DNA from: a virus
Virus record (IMG/VR): IMGVR_UViG_3300029267_004162
Location: 62,001-126,000 of that record
Length of the DNA: 64,000 nucleotides
Direction: 5' to 3' (one strand)
The notes beneath the pieces were generated by a model that saw only the letters and a program-made list of their open reading frames with translations, searched no databases and was not told the origin of the DNA. Positions 25,290 to 33,049 of the stretch are shown here, in pieces. The translations under genes and the position numbers were made by a program. Every line of letters begins with the position of its first letter. Within the stretch, counting starts at the first letter, position 1.

Positions 25290-26152
25290 TAGTACATCAC
25301 ATCAATAGGAACATCGAATTCGTCTTCCAGAGCGATTTTGAGACGACTGTCTCGATACCCGGAAATCCAGTAGAGATAGACGACTTCATTCTTTCTCTTC
25401 AACCATCGCTTGATTTGATCTAGTTTAACCAAGCGATGTTGGGATTTACCAAAGAAAATTATTGCACGAACTGCGTGCCCACCCGTACTAAGTTGAAGTT
25501 TTTCAATTCCCTCGTAATCTTCTATGATGGTTTGTGGATCGTAGTGATCACCCATCAAAGCATAGCTGTGTCCACCGGCTAAGCCCTTTTTGAAAGGGGG
25601 CGCACCTTTAATTTCAATCCAGTGAGAATCAATTGTCTTAGGAAGACGGGTGGCAAAAGCCCGAGGGACCCTAAAAGTCTGATAAGACCTACCGTCTTCG
25701 GCTTTGTTGCCCCTCCTCAGAGGCTTCTTAACGACCGCCGATGCCGTTGTATCTAGTTTTTTAGTTAAACTTTCTACCTCTCGAAAGAGGGTGGGGAGAA
25801 AAGCCCGTTTGTCTTTGGGTTTGATCACCCTCTTTTGAGTATTAATAGAAATTACAGCCTTAGTGATTTTAGGATCACCACGAGAAGGATGACGCATTTC
25901 TGCCCGTGACACGTGGATGTGAAATTCGATGAGTTGAATTCGCTTACGCCATTCTGCTTTTAAGTAAGCAGAAAACACCCTGCCATCGTATTCCAAAGGA
26001 TCCCGAATATCGATATCCTGAAACCCAAGTCTCTGTAATTCAATAACTAATGGTCGCAAATAGTCAAGAGTGTATTGTTCCAGTAAAGACTCAATAAGGT
26101 TTTCCACCGTTTGAGTCGTAGCGGTCAGATAAGCAACGGCTGTACTAAACAT
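25289..26152 (-). CDS. Hypothetical protein, 287 aa
   Basis: I prefer the ATG one base after the upstream stop (TAGTATG) to a TTG inside the upstream gene. Residues 1-120 are alpha/beta (YLRPLVIELQRLGFQDIDI, IQLIEFHIHVSRAEMRHPSR). The second half contains WIEIKGAPPFKKGLAGGHSY, AVRAIIFFGKSQHRLVKL and EVVYLYWISGYRDSRLKI. It is coupled to the Vsr-like gene by TAATG. The E-x-K pattern (WIEIKG) recalls a nuclease core but is not enough to call one. Function unknown. Confidence 0.5.
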   Translation of the reverse strand: MFSTAVAYLTATTQTVENLIESLLEQYTLDYLRPLVIELQRLGFQDIDIRDPLEYDGRVFSAYLKAEWRKRIQLIEFHIHVSRAEMRHPSRGDPKITKAVISINTQKRVIKPKDKRAFLPTLFREVESLTKKLDTTASAVVKKPLRRGNKAEDGRSYQTFRVPRAFATRLPKTIDSHWIEIKGAPPFKKGLAGGHSYALMGDHYDPQTIIEDYEGIEKLQLSTGGHAVRAIIFFGKSQHRLVKLDQIKRWLKRKNEVVYLYWISGYRDSRLKIALEDEFDVPIDVMY

Positions 26153-26153
26153 A

Positions 26154-27497
26154 CTAAACCCCAATTACGAATCCGGAGTCCGTGACCCCAATGTCAGAGT
26201 GTAAGTAGCCCTCATTAACATGTGGCCAATAAGGTTTCATGATAGGTGGCTCAAACAGAATGTCATAGTCCTGCCACAACCGATCATCATTAGCCACTAA
26301 CAGGACACTGAATTGCATATACCCGAGGGGTAAACTAGGTTGCAATCCCGAAATAGCAACTGGGGCTCCTGTTTCACTGCGAATAGTTACCCGAATTGAT
26401 TCAACGGGTTTCTCCAATAGGGAAGGCCCTAAAAACCGCAGAACCTCTTGCCCAGAAAAGGTTCTCTCTTGTATGGGATTGGGATAGAACTGTACCTGGA
26501 TACTAGCAGTCTGATTACAACGAACGCTGGCCAGGTAGTAATCTACCTGATGATTAGGCCAAACAGGATTACAAGTAGTTTCGATTGTACAAGAGTGATC
26601 TGTAGTGGTAGCGGGATGCATCCACAAGTTGCTACCATCAAAGTCCAGTTCACCCCGAAGTAAATCCCAAAGAAGCATGTTTCCTGCATCGATGGGTTGG
26701 TTTAAAACGACCAACTCTTGCTTGGTACCTGGCGGTGTTAATTCCTGCTCAAAGAACAGGGCTTTAGTGGGACTGTATAAGCGAACAGTCCAGTAGCAGG
26801 TATAGTCCAGTTTCAAGTGGGTAGCTATCGGCAATTCCAAAATGAAGGGACTCTGCGGCAGGTTATTCATCAACAGAAACTGTTCGCTCTCATAGTAAGG
26901 AGAGGCTAACAGATAAACCTCTTGGTCTAAATCCTTGTTGTGGATGATCTGCCGAACTATCAGTTCTGTTTCATCTTCCCCATAGTTGACCCGCTCGACT
27001 TCAAAAATTGAATCCCCGATTTGGACTCGGTCATGGCGAATGAAAGGATAACCACCATCAGACAGAGAAGGACGCACTCGAAAAGCGTGGTCCGAGATGA
27101 TGTCTACCAATTCTAGGGGGGCGGCTGCTAAGTTAGCCCAAAACTGGTTACTAACTTCCTCTCTTAAGCCTGGGGTAATCACACAAGCCCCGGTGGAATC
27201 AGTCCCCTCATAGGTGTGTTGATTACCGTTGATGTCCAAAATCGAGCCTGGGTCAGCCCCACAACTATTGAAAAAACGGACTGTGGAATTACCCACGGGA
27301 TACATGGCGTCAAAACGATTGCTAGTTCCTGGCCCCATCACGATAGGATTAGACCCCACCGTTTTCAGAAACCTCCCTCTTGTAAGAGAGAAATCCGAAA
27401 TACACAGTTGGTGGAAGTTACCCCGGTAAATGGGTAAAACTTCCACCAACGGTATAACGGATTGGTCTAATTCTTTCTTAAGAAAAGAAGAAGGCAA
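26154..27497 (-). CDS. Structural-region protein, 447 aa, TTG start
   Basis: A TTG follows AGGA with a six-base gap and begins MPSSFLKKELDQSVIPLVEV. The product is strongly beta-rich throughout (LELVDIISDHAFRVRPSLSD, YTCYWTVRLYSPTKALFFEQ, ESIRVTIRSETGAPVAISGL) with no long helices. Its place beside the tail-tube candidate suggests a tail or head-tail connector protein. It does not look like a sheath protein. No family is recognised. Confidence 0.5.
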   Translation of the reverse strand: MPSSFLKKELDQSVIPLVEVLPIYRGNFHQLCISDFSLTRGRFLKTVGSNPIVMGPGTSNRFDAMYPVGNSTVRFFNSCGADPGSILDINGNQHTYEGTDSTGACVITPGLREEVSNQFWANLAAAPLELVDIISDHAFRVRPSLSDGGYPFIRHDRVQIGDSIFEVERVNYGEDETELIVRQIIHNKDLDQEVYLLASPYYESEQFLLMNNLPQSPFILELPIATHLKLDYTCYWTVRLYSPTKALFFEQELTPPGTKQELVVLNQPIDAGNMLLWDLLRGELDFDGSNLWMHPATTTDHSCTIETTCNPVWPNHQVDYYLASVRCNQTASIQVQFYPNPIQERTFSGQEVLRFLGPSLLEKPVESIRVTIRSETGAPVAISGLQPSLPLGYMQFSVLLVANDDRLWQDYDILFEPPIMKPYWPHVNEGYLHSDIGVTDSGFVIGV

Positions 27498-27505
27498 AAT
27501 GGATC

Positions 27506-28096
27506 CTATCCATTGGATGTGAGATGACGAACCACATAGTTAATAGTAACCGAAGCTCGAACGGCGGGGTCAGATTCTGCCCCAAATTCATCGAGGGTCT
27601 TTTCTGTAAACCAACAACCACGATAGGTCCAAACACGATGATTGCCGTTTCCGCGCATCCAGACTTCATTACACTGGAAAGCTTGGGTTTGATCGCAAAG
27701 GTCGGACCATTCGACTGTCGGGTTGTCACGACCTTGGCCAACTGGGGCAAACCCCTGATCAACCGAGGCACCAAAAATGGTTTCTACTTCAGACAACCAG
27801 GTTTCAACGCGAGTACAAGTAATCTGACGACCAGATTCTTTACCAGGAACATAATCGATTGGACGGCCCCACGTTTGACTATTCAGCTCGTAAATGTGTA
27901 TACCTTCACGAGAAGCAAACGTAGGATTCCACCCTTGAATCCGACCAATGATCTCACCAGCCGCACCATTGGCCCCAACTTGAATGGAGATGCCGTGGTA
28001 AGTTTTGGTCATGTCCAGAACAACAGTCTGGTCAGCGGCGCCAGTTTGGACACCAAAAGTATTGGCTGCTGGATGCGGTGTGGCTTGAGCTGCCAA
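27506..28096 (-). CDS. Probable major tail tube protein
   Basis: The start is TTG, seven bases after a strong AAGGAGG. The 196-residue product is beta-rich with VVLDMTKTYHGISIQVG, IHIYELNSQTWGRPIDYVPG, CTRVETWLSEVETIFG and a C-terminal ASVTINYVVRHL. Size, position after the head genes and the strong ribosome site match a tail tube protein. HK97-type and myophage tube proteins are similarly small and beta-rich. Assignment is inference. Confidence 0.5.
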   Translation of the reverse strand: MAAQATPHPAANTFGVQTGAADQTVVLDMTKTYHGISIQVGANGAAGEIIGRIQGWNPTFASREGIHIYELNSQTWGRPIDYVPGKESGRQITCTRVETWLSEVETIFGASVDQGFAPVGQGRDNPTVEWSDLCDQTQAFQCNEVWMRGNGNHRVWTYRGCWFTEKTLDEFGAESDPAVRASVTINYVVRHLTSNG

Positions 28097-28126
28097 GGTA
28101 CACCTCCTTATTCTAGAGAACTAACC

Positions 28127-28342
28127 TTATTTCGTAGGCATCCCGGTTGTCGCGTGGGGCGAATATCCGGCTGCTAGAAGACGGCTAATAGAAATCGCTA
28201 CGTCAGCGGGAATTTCTGCGTAATTACTCTTTTGCAAAGTATCAGTCAAAACACAATTGGTAGGTGGAGTATATGGGCTACCGTCGTCATATACAACATG
28301 ACCAACCCATTCGATATTAACGGTATTGAAAATTAGTCGCAT
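28127..28342 (-). CDS. Small hypothetical protein, 71 aa
   Basis: A 71-residue protein beginning MRLIFNTVNIEWVGHVVYDD with a GGAGAA site before the ATG. The C-terminal half contains ADVAISISRLLAAGYSPHA. It probably is a small virion or connector component, given its neighbours. Nothing more can be read from it. Confidence 0.45.
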   Translation of the reverse strand: MRLIFNTVNIEWVGHVVYDDGSPYTPPTNCVLTDTLQKSNYAEIPADVAISISRLLAAGYSPHATTGMPTK

Positions 28343-28411
28343 CCATTTTCTCCTGTTATTGAATTAGCGACTGGAACTAGTAAATTTCCTAAATACGCTA
28401 CGACCGAACTC

Positions 28412-28996
28412 TCAACTGTTCGATGCCCTCAACTCATCTCGCAAAGCAGTGTCGCCGTATTCTTTTTCATCCTGAGCCAATGAGGCTTGGATTACCAACT
28501 GAGATGGACGACCCGTTTGCTTGAAGTGTTGCAGCTTAGTTAGGAAATTGGTAAACCGGGATACATCTAGAGTGGGCGATTTCTCGCCTAGTCCAAGAGC
28601 ATACCGCAAAATGGTCTCGGGAGTCACATCCATACGCTCTTGTGGGGAAGTATATGGTGCTGTTCGTTCTCCCTGTGATCGTAATTGATCGGCTTGGGAA
28701 AGCAATTTTGCTGCTTTCTTTTCCATCGCACTGGCGAGTTGCAATAATTTGCTGGACATTCGAATATTCTCCGATTTAATTTTAGGTTGTGACCAACCCT
28801 GGGGAAGTTCCCTATTTCTTGATACTTCAATTCGTTTGTAGATATCAGTAGCTAAGCCATAGGCGTTGGCCTTTTTTAAGACCTGCTTGGCTTCTTCATG
28901 GGAAAGAATCTTACGTTTAGCGATGGAAGAAGCAGCAGCCTTAACTGCTTTTTTCCAACTCTCCTCGTTTCTTTTTGTTTTGACAAATGCTGGCAT
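28412..28996 (-). CDS. Capsid-region protein with internal start, 194 aa
   Basis: The first 60 residues (MPAFVKTKRNEESWKKAVKA, then ILSHEEAKQVLKKANAYG) resemble a common small phage protein that usually stands alone. An in-frame ATG at residue 79 has its own GGAG site nine bases upstream. It starts MSSKLLQLASAMEKKAAKLL, the amphipathic motif shared with the proteins at 1120 and 29773. The gene may be a fusion or may make two products. The tail is helical (TNFLTKLQHFKQTGRPSQ). Function unknown. Confidence 0.5.
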   Translation of the reverse strand: MPAFVKTKRNEESWKKAVKAAASSIAKRKILSHEEAKQVLKKANAYGLATDIYKRIEVSRNRELPQGWSQPKIKSENIRMSSKLLQLASAMEKKAAKLLSQADQLRSQGERTAPYTSPQERMDVTPETILRYALGLGEKSPTLDVSRFTNFLTKLQHFKQTGRPSQLVIQASLAQDEKEYGDTALRDELRASNS

Positions 28997-29016
28997 ATAC
29001 TTTCAGATTTTAAAAG

Positions 29017-29106
29017 GGGGCGAAGAGAGATTCGAACTCCCACGGCCCGTTCAACTAACGGGGTGCTACCCAAGTCGCTTTTCAACACGATTACATCATT
29101 CGCCCC
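29017..29106 (-). tRNA. tRNA-like element with over-long 5' half
   Basis: The 3' part is tRNA-like: T-arm GGGAG-TTCGAAT-CTCTC, a four-base variable loop, and an anticodon-like stem CCCGT/ACGGG. The ends pair perfectly over eight bases (GGGGCGAA with TTCGCCCC). The loop reads TAGTTGA, lacking the usual T33, and about 15-18 extra bases lie between the acceptor strand and the D-arm. No CCA is encoded. It may be a decayed tRNA (identity unclear, Asn by position) or a tRNA-like RNA-processing element between two head genes. Confidence 0.4.
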
Positions 29107-29108
29107 AG

Positions 29109-29768
29109 TTAGACGATTCCAGCACGCTTATTTAGGATATACAGGGCTGATCTAGCTTTTACCATGTTCTTAGTGCCTTCAACTAGTTTGCGAACGACAG
29201 CAATAAGCCATTTGACTGCAGCTTTTGCCATGTCTCGCAATCCGGATTCTACACTAACTTCCAATCTGGTAAATTCGGTTGTTTTTTCCAGACTAGCGTG
29301 CAGAGCATCCATGATTTGTCGTTGGGCAGCACTCAGTTTATTGAAGGCTTTTTCATAGAGAGACTTCCAAGAAACGGTGGTACGCGAGTTTGTTTTGATC
29401 GCGACCAATTGAGAATCAGTTTTGAAGGTTTCAACCTCTGCTTTATCAGCGGCTTTGAGAATTTTGGCCTCTACAGTATCTCGTCTCGCAATCGCTTCTT
29501 CTAGATCCGCTTTCATCTTCCGAATCTTCTCGTTAAAACTTAAAAACTCATCACACAGTTTTTCGACACCCTTCGCATTCTTAATCTTCGTAACTTTGGG
29601 AACTTTTGGTTTCGGAGCCTTGGTAATCTTTTTCTGCACACTTTCGATGTCCAGATCAGATTCCAATTCCTCATCGTCGGGTCGTATCCATTTTGCACGA
29701 TCCCCCTTCTTCTTGGGCTTAACGGCGGATTTGAGCAAAAAACCATTTGTGTCTGAGTATCGAATCAT
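29109..29768 (-). CDS. Head-region coiled-coil protein, 219 aa
   Basis: I choose MIRYSDTNGFLLK because TTAGGTGA precedes it at five to six bases; the longer frame overlaps the upstream gene. Residues 10-60 are basic and Pro/Lys-rich (KKITKAPKPKVPKVTKIKN). Residues 60-120 form a coiled coil (EKLCDEFLSFNEKIRKMKAD). The C-terminal helices include AAVKWLIAVVRKLVEGTKN, which is moderately hydrophobic. It lies two genes after the capsid protein. It could be an internal head protein. Unknown family. Confidence 0.5.
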   Translation of the reverse strand: MIRYSDTNGFLLKSAVKPKKKGDRAKWIRPDDEELESDLDIESVQKKITKAPKPKVPKVTKIKNAKGVEKLCDEFLSFNEKIRKMKADLEEAIARRDTVEAKILKAADKAEVETFKTDSQLVAIKTNSRTTVSWKSLYEKAFNKLSAAQRQIMDALHASLEKTTEFTRLEVSVESGLRDMAKAAVKWLIAVVRKLVEGTKNMVKARSALYILNKRAGIV

Positions 29769-29772
29769 TTGT

Positions 29773-30135
29773 TCACCTAATAGACCCAAATTCTTTTAGT
29801 TGAACAGCCGCATCAAGATGCTGCTGCATAATCTGAAGGTTACGCATCCCTCTTTCTGTGTAGCTATCTCGATCACGAGATGAAGCCAGCTTAAGTTGCT
29901 TTTCTACTAGCGTTTGTCGCCTTCGAATTTCTGGAAGGTCTAACTTCGCGAGCCAAGCGATCAGCTTTTTGTGCTGGCCCTGAGTGAGTTTCTGAAGATC
30001 ATGCGGATAGTTCCCCCGAGACCAGATCCCCTTGTAAGTCTTGACCGTAATGCCATCTTCAGTTAGCTTAGCGGCAGCACTGAGAAGCAGATGGGCCTTA
30101 GCTTCCAGTTTATCAGCGAGATTATGATGTCGCAT
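29773..30135 (-). CDS. Small head-region protein with shared amphipathic motif
   Basis: The ATG at 30135, five bases after GAGAGGA, begins MRHHNLADKLEAKAHLLL; an earlier frame start has no site. The opening LADKLEAKAHLLLSAAAKL matches the pattern seen at 1120 and 28412. The rest is helical and basic (GQHKKLIAWLAKLDLPEIRR, MQQHLDAAVQLKEFG). It overlaps the end of the upstream gene by 14 bases. It may be packaged in the head. Function unknown. Confidence 0.5.
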   Translation of the reverse strand: MRHHNLADKLEAKAHLLLSAAAKLTEDGITVKTYKGIWSRGNYPHDLQKLTQGQHKKLIAWLAKLDLPEIRRRQTLVEKQLKLASSRDRDSYTERGMRNLQIMQQHLDAAVQLKEFGSIR

Positions 30136-31126
30136 AAACTTCCTCTCTACACATTCTTTCATCAGGGAAATTGTCGCAGTACCATCCAACATGGCCAGCC
30201 ATTTCTCCGCGACTTAACTCCTTGGGGAGGTTCACCTTGAATATCTTTTTGAAGATAAGCGGATAAATGGTAACTTCAGTTGGAAAAGCCGATCCCACCC
30301 ACGCCAAAGAGGGCATTCCTACTCCAATCATGATAGCGGGAATAACCGCGTTCTCTATGGTTTCAACAATGGCGATGGCCACCCCAATTTTCCAACCGTG
30401 AATCTTAACCATCTCTTTGACATATTTGTAGATGGTCTTGGGATTCATACCATGGATAACCCCTTTACCCACATGCATGATCGTTTCTTCTGTGATTTTG
30501 TGTTCGACTTGGTCGTGAACTCGTCGAATTAGGAGTTTACGTTCAAAGTTGGTTGGTTGTCGCCCCTTCTTCTCTGCAAACTTGTCCACGGCCTCTTGGA
30601 TCTCATTATTCATCACCGCCTTGATCACCTTGGGGGCAACGTGTTCGAGAACTTCATCCATAGCATCATCAATATCCTTGCGGAAGAACTTGACGAATTG
30701 CTTAAGGGCCAGAGGTAACGGTAAGGAAAGAGTCTTCCATAACCGTTTTACAGCTTTGTTATGCTGGAATTTCCTCCCCAGCGTACCTAATTTTCTCTTT
30801 CCTGTCCTAGCCCAATCCCGTAGACCAGCCTCCAGTTCAATCTCTTCTATTAAAGAAACCAATTCTGGAGTCATTTTTATCGACGCATCTACGTCGGCCG
30901 GTTTTTTGTCTAGAATGGCCCGGAGTTTCTTGGAGAGACCCTTCATAAAAGCCTTTAGAACTAGAGAACGGATCTGTTTTGAGTCTAAATCAGTCCCCTC
31001 CTTAAGAATCCTTGCCTGATCAGCAACAGCGTTAACCGCAGCTTGAACCACCTCTTTTTCAATCATATCCGCTGGTTTGTCAGTAGTCTCGGATGTGGCT
31101 TTGGTTTTAGCTTTGCTTTGTGACAT
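30122..31126 (-). CDS. Head-region protein with hydrophobic segment, 334 aa
   Basis: The ATG at 31126 follows AGGAAACACAC, so the product starts MSQSKAKTKATSETTDK. It is mainly helical: charged helices to residue 210, then a hydrophobic stretch WKIGVAIAIVETIENAVIPA and IMIGVGMPSLAWVGSAF (about 240-280), probably one hairpin of membrane segments. The end is LSRGEMAGHVGWYCDNFPDE with Cys residues. It is the first gene after the capsid terminator. A role at the inner membrane during head assembly or in lysis is possible. I do not recognise the family. Confidence 0.5.
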   Translation of the reverse strand: MSQSKAKTKATSETTDKPADMIEKEVVQAAVNAVADQARILKEGTDLDSKQIRSLVLKAFMKGLSKKLRAILDKKPADVDASIKMTPELVSLIEEIELEAGLRDWARTGKRKLGTLGRKFQHNKAVKRLWKTLSLPLPLALKQFVKFFRKDIDDAMDEVLEHVAPKVIKAVMNNEIQEAVDKFAEKKGRQPTNFERKLLIRRVHDQVEHKITEETIMHVGKGVIHGMNPKTIYKYVKEMVKIHGWKIGVAIAIVETIENAVIPAIMIGVGMPSLAWVGSAFPTEVTIYPLIFKKIFKVNLPKELSRGEMAGHVGWYCDNFPDERMCREEVYATS

Positions 31127-31140
31127 GTGTGTTTCCTGAT

Positions 31141-31176
31141 AAAATAAAGACCGGTGGGGCCGAAGCCCCACCAGTC
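31141..31176 (-). terminator. Rho-independent terminator after capsid gene
   Basis: A 12-bp stem (GACTGGTGGGGC with GCCCCACCGGTC, one T-G pair) is closed by a TTCG tetraloop and followed by TTTATTTT. This is a textbook strong terminator about 24 bases after the capsid stop. It would cut capsid mRNA from downstream genes and allow extra-high capsid expression. Partial read-through must serve the genes that follow, as no clear promoter is seen beyond it. Confidence 0.9.
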
Positions 31177-31199
31177 CAGGGGGAGGAGGAAGGTCTGGT

Positions 31200-32315
31200 C
31201 TAGATCTTCACCCCGCGAGCAATCGCATTGACATTAGGCAGACACGTCGCGTAGATTGACGAGAGGAACCAACCCTTGGCGGGACGACCAATATTGTACT
31301 GGTCAACGGGCTCACTCTTCAATGGCTGACGCACAAAGTGCTTGCCAAGTGACTTCGGTGTACTGAGGAAATAGGTTTCACCCGGACGCAAGACGCGGAG
31401 GTCATGATTGACGAACGCATCAGTAATCAGGGTAACACCCAAAATCGAACCCAAAACACCAGTCAGAACCAACTCATGCTTAGTCACTGGATCGAACCAG
31501 TTGGCGAAATCCGTTTGACCAATGATGTCATTCCAAAGGTCTGAAGCCAGCAGGGCTGTGCTGACAGGCAGACCACGAGACGCGATTAGGTTGCGCAACG
31601 TTTGGAAGAACGCCGGGGTAAAGGTGGAGAAGAAAATTTGGTTTCCACTAGCGCTAACCGCAACATTCAAGAGGCGACGCAATACCGCGTCTTCCTGAAC
31701 CTGCACACGCTCTTGGCCATCTTCCAGGCGCTCGGTGAGGAGATCACCAGCAACTTGGCTGATTTCCTTGTCTTCCACCAGTACATGACTGGTGATGTAA
31801 TACTCTGGCGGGTAGAAATACTGCTCACGAGGAGTGGTAACGAATGGCTTAAAGCCACCCTGACCCTCGACGTGGGCTACCGCCCAATTCTTCCGAATAC
31901 GAGCGCGAGGAAGCTGACCAGCCGCCAATTCAGATTCATCGATGACCCGACGCAGGAAACCCTGACGACGAACGTGATCATAGATCAAATCCGAAACTTC
32001 TTCACCCAAGAGACGCCACTTTTCCCCAGTCGTATCACTGAGTGCTTCAGAAAGCAACTCGATACGCTCTTCCGAAAGAGTTTGAGGGGTCTGTTCCATG
32101 ACTTCGCCGCGAGCGGCCATGTCAATTAGACCATTAATGGCAGAAAGGAGTTCAGTGCGATTACCGGCATTGAATTCGCCATTAGCACCCACCATCGCGG
32201 TGGCTGATTGGCGAACCTTGCCAGTCTTTGGATCCCTGAAGGTACCCTTCAGGGAAGTAACGGGTTCGCCCTTTTTGGTGACGAACTTACGACGATATGG
32301 ATTGTTCACTTTCAT
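31200..32315 (-). CDS. Major capsid protein, HK97 fold
   Basis: A protein of about 371 residues. The start is ATG at 32315, or GTG two codons later which has better spacing to GAGG. Residues 1-85 look like a delta-type arm (VTSLKGTFRDPKTGKVRQ). Residues 105-170 (SDLIYDHVRRQGFLRRVIDE, GQLPRARIRKNWAVAHVEGQ) match the N-arm and E-loop. FYPPEYYITSHVLVEDKEIS starts the spine region. NLIASRGLPVSTALLASDLW and GSILGVTLITDAF match the A-domain with a typical strand order. It lies downstream of a scaffold candidate and is flanked by strong hairpins, as expected for the most abundant virion protein. Confidence 0.75.
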   Translation of the reverse strand: MKVNNPYRRKFVTKKGEPVTSLKGTFRDPKTGKVRQSATAMVGANGEFNAGNRTELLSAINGLIDMAARGEVMEQTPQTLSEERIELLSEALSDTTGEKWRLLGEEVSDLIYDHVRRQGFLRRVIDESELAAGQLPRARIRKNWAVAHVEGQGGFKPFVTTPREQYFYPPEYYITSHVLVEDKEISQVAGDLLTERLEDGQERVQVQEDAVLRRLLNVAVSASGNQIFFSTFTPAFFQTLRNLIASRGLPVSTALLASDLWNDIIGQTDFANWFDPVTKHELVLTGVLGSILGVTLITDAFVNHDLRVLRPGETYFLSTPKSLGKHFVRQPLKSEPVDQYNIGRPAKGWFLSSIYATCLPNVNAIARGVKI

Positions 32316-32396
32316 ATCCTCACAGTTGTTGGTTAATCGTTCACTAGGTACACGGGTGTGAATCAGTAACAACAGTGAAATTACAGCAGAGATAAA

Positions 32397-32447
32397 TAGC
32401 GGGATGAGGATTCGAACCTACGAATAGACCCAGAACATCTTCCCGCG
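32397..32447 (-). ncRNA. Truncated tRNA-like element before capsid gene
   Basis: CGCGGGA and TCCCGCT pair over six of seven bases with an initiator-like mismatch at the first pair. TTCGAAT sits where the T-loop should be, with GTAGG/CCTCA around it, of which three pairs hold. Only about 18 bases lie between the acceptor strand and the T-arm, so the anticodon arm is missing. It cannot be a working tRNA. It is either a relic or an acceptor/T-arm minihelix that RNase P or RNase Z could recognise. Confidence 0.4.
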
Positions 32448-32451
32448 ATAC

Positions 32452-32477
32452 AGGTGGGGGCAAAATTGCCCCCACCT
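32452..32477 (-). other. Perfect 12-bp hairpin between scaffold candidate and capsid gene
   Basis: AGGTGGGGGCAA and TTGCCCCCACCT form a perfect 12-bp inverted repeat with a two-base spacer. No T-run follows on either strand, so it is not a standard terminator. Next to the tRNA-like element it may mark an RNA-processing or mRNA-stabilising site at the capsid mRNA 5' end. Confidence 0.75.
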
Positions 32478-32488
32478 TAAAGTCTTGA

Positions 32489-33040
32489 TTAGTCGTCTTT
32501 TTCCAGCAGCGCTTTCAAAGCCGCTGCAACAGGACGATATCGTTTACTATACTGCTTGATCTTGGCCTTGTTACGCTTGCGGCGTAATTTAGCCAAACGG
32601 TAAGCTTTGGGATCAGTGCGCTTCAGCCCACCACGAGCCGCAGTGCGCTTACGCTTTCTGGCGGCGGCTGCTTTTGCTTTGGCAGAACGTCGTTTGACGC
32701 TCTCCAGACCACTCAGCCAGGTAGCGACTTCCTGAGCGTCGTCTTCGCTACCATCGCTCAGAACATCCAGTACATCGGTAAGGCTGTAATTACTTTCCAA
32801 TTCATCATCACCAGGACTGTCCTGATCATCACCACTGGTAAGATACTCGATGAGATCATCCATCATCTCTTCGTCAGCCATATCGTCGTCGTCGTCTTCA
32901 TCACTGGTCTCTTCTTCATCACGGTTCAGAAGATCCTTGATGTCTTCCTCGTCTAGACCCTCGATGAGTTCATTAACCTCATCCGATGAATCATCCAGAT
33001 CCAGATCGCCGAGAAGTTCCTGCAACATTTCCATATCCAT
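32489..33040 (-). CDS. Bipolar acidic/basic protein, scaffold candidate
   Basis: The first 110 residues are strongly acidic (LLGDLDLDDSSDEVNELIEG, RDEEETSDEDDDDDMADEEM) and the last 70 strongly basic (KRRSAKAKAAAARKRKRTAA, KLRRKRNKAKIKQYSKRYRP). It directly precedes the capsid gene. Scaffolding proteins typically sit here and use a basic C-terminal helix to grip the capsid subunit. The extreme charge split could also suit a DNA- or core-binding internal head protein. TATCTCC complement gives a good ribosome site. Confidence 0.5.
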   Translation of the reverse strand: MDMEMLQELLGDLDLDDSSDEVNELIEGLDEEDIKDLLNRDEEETSDEDDDDDMADEEMMDDLIEYLTSGDDQDSPGDDELESNYSLTDVLDVLSDGSEDDAQEVATWLSGLESVKRRSAKAKAAAARKRKRTAARGGLKRTDPKAYRLAKLRRKRNKAKIKQYSKRYRPVAAALKALLEKDD

Positions 33041-33049
33041 GGTTATCTC

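Noticed and set aside
26154-27497. Tail sheath protein
   Set aside because: The size fits, but no sheath-like motifs are visible and the only tube candidate is followed by siphophage-type genes.
29017-29106. Phage attachment site at the tRNA-like element
   Set aside because: No integrase is seen in the window and the tRNA is not a normal one, so nothing supports integration here.
32452-32477. Intrinsic terminator before the capsid gene
   Set aside because: The 12-bp stem is perfect, but no T-run follows on either strand, so I list it as a hairpin only.
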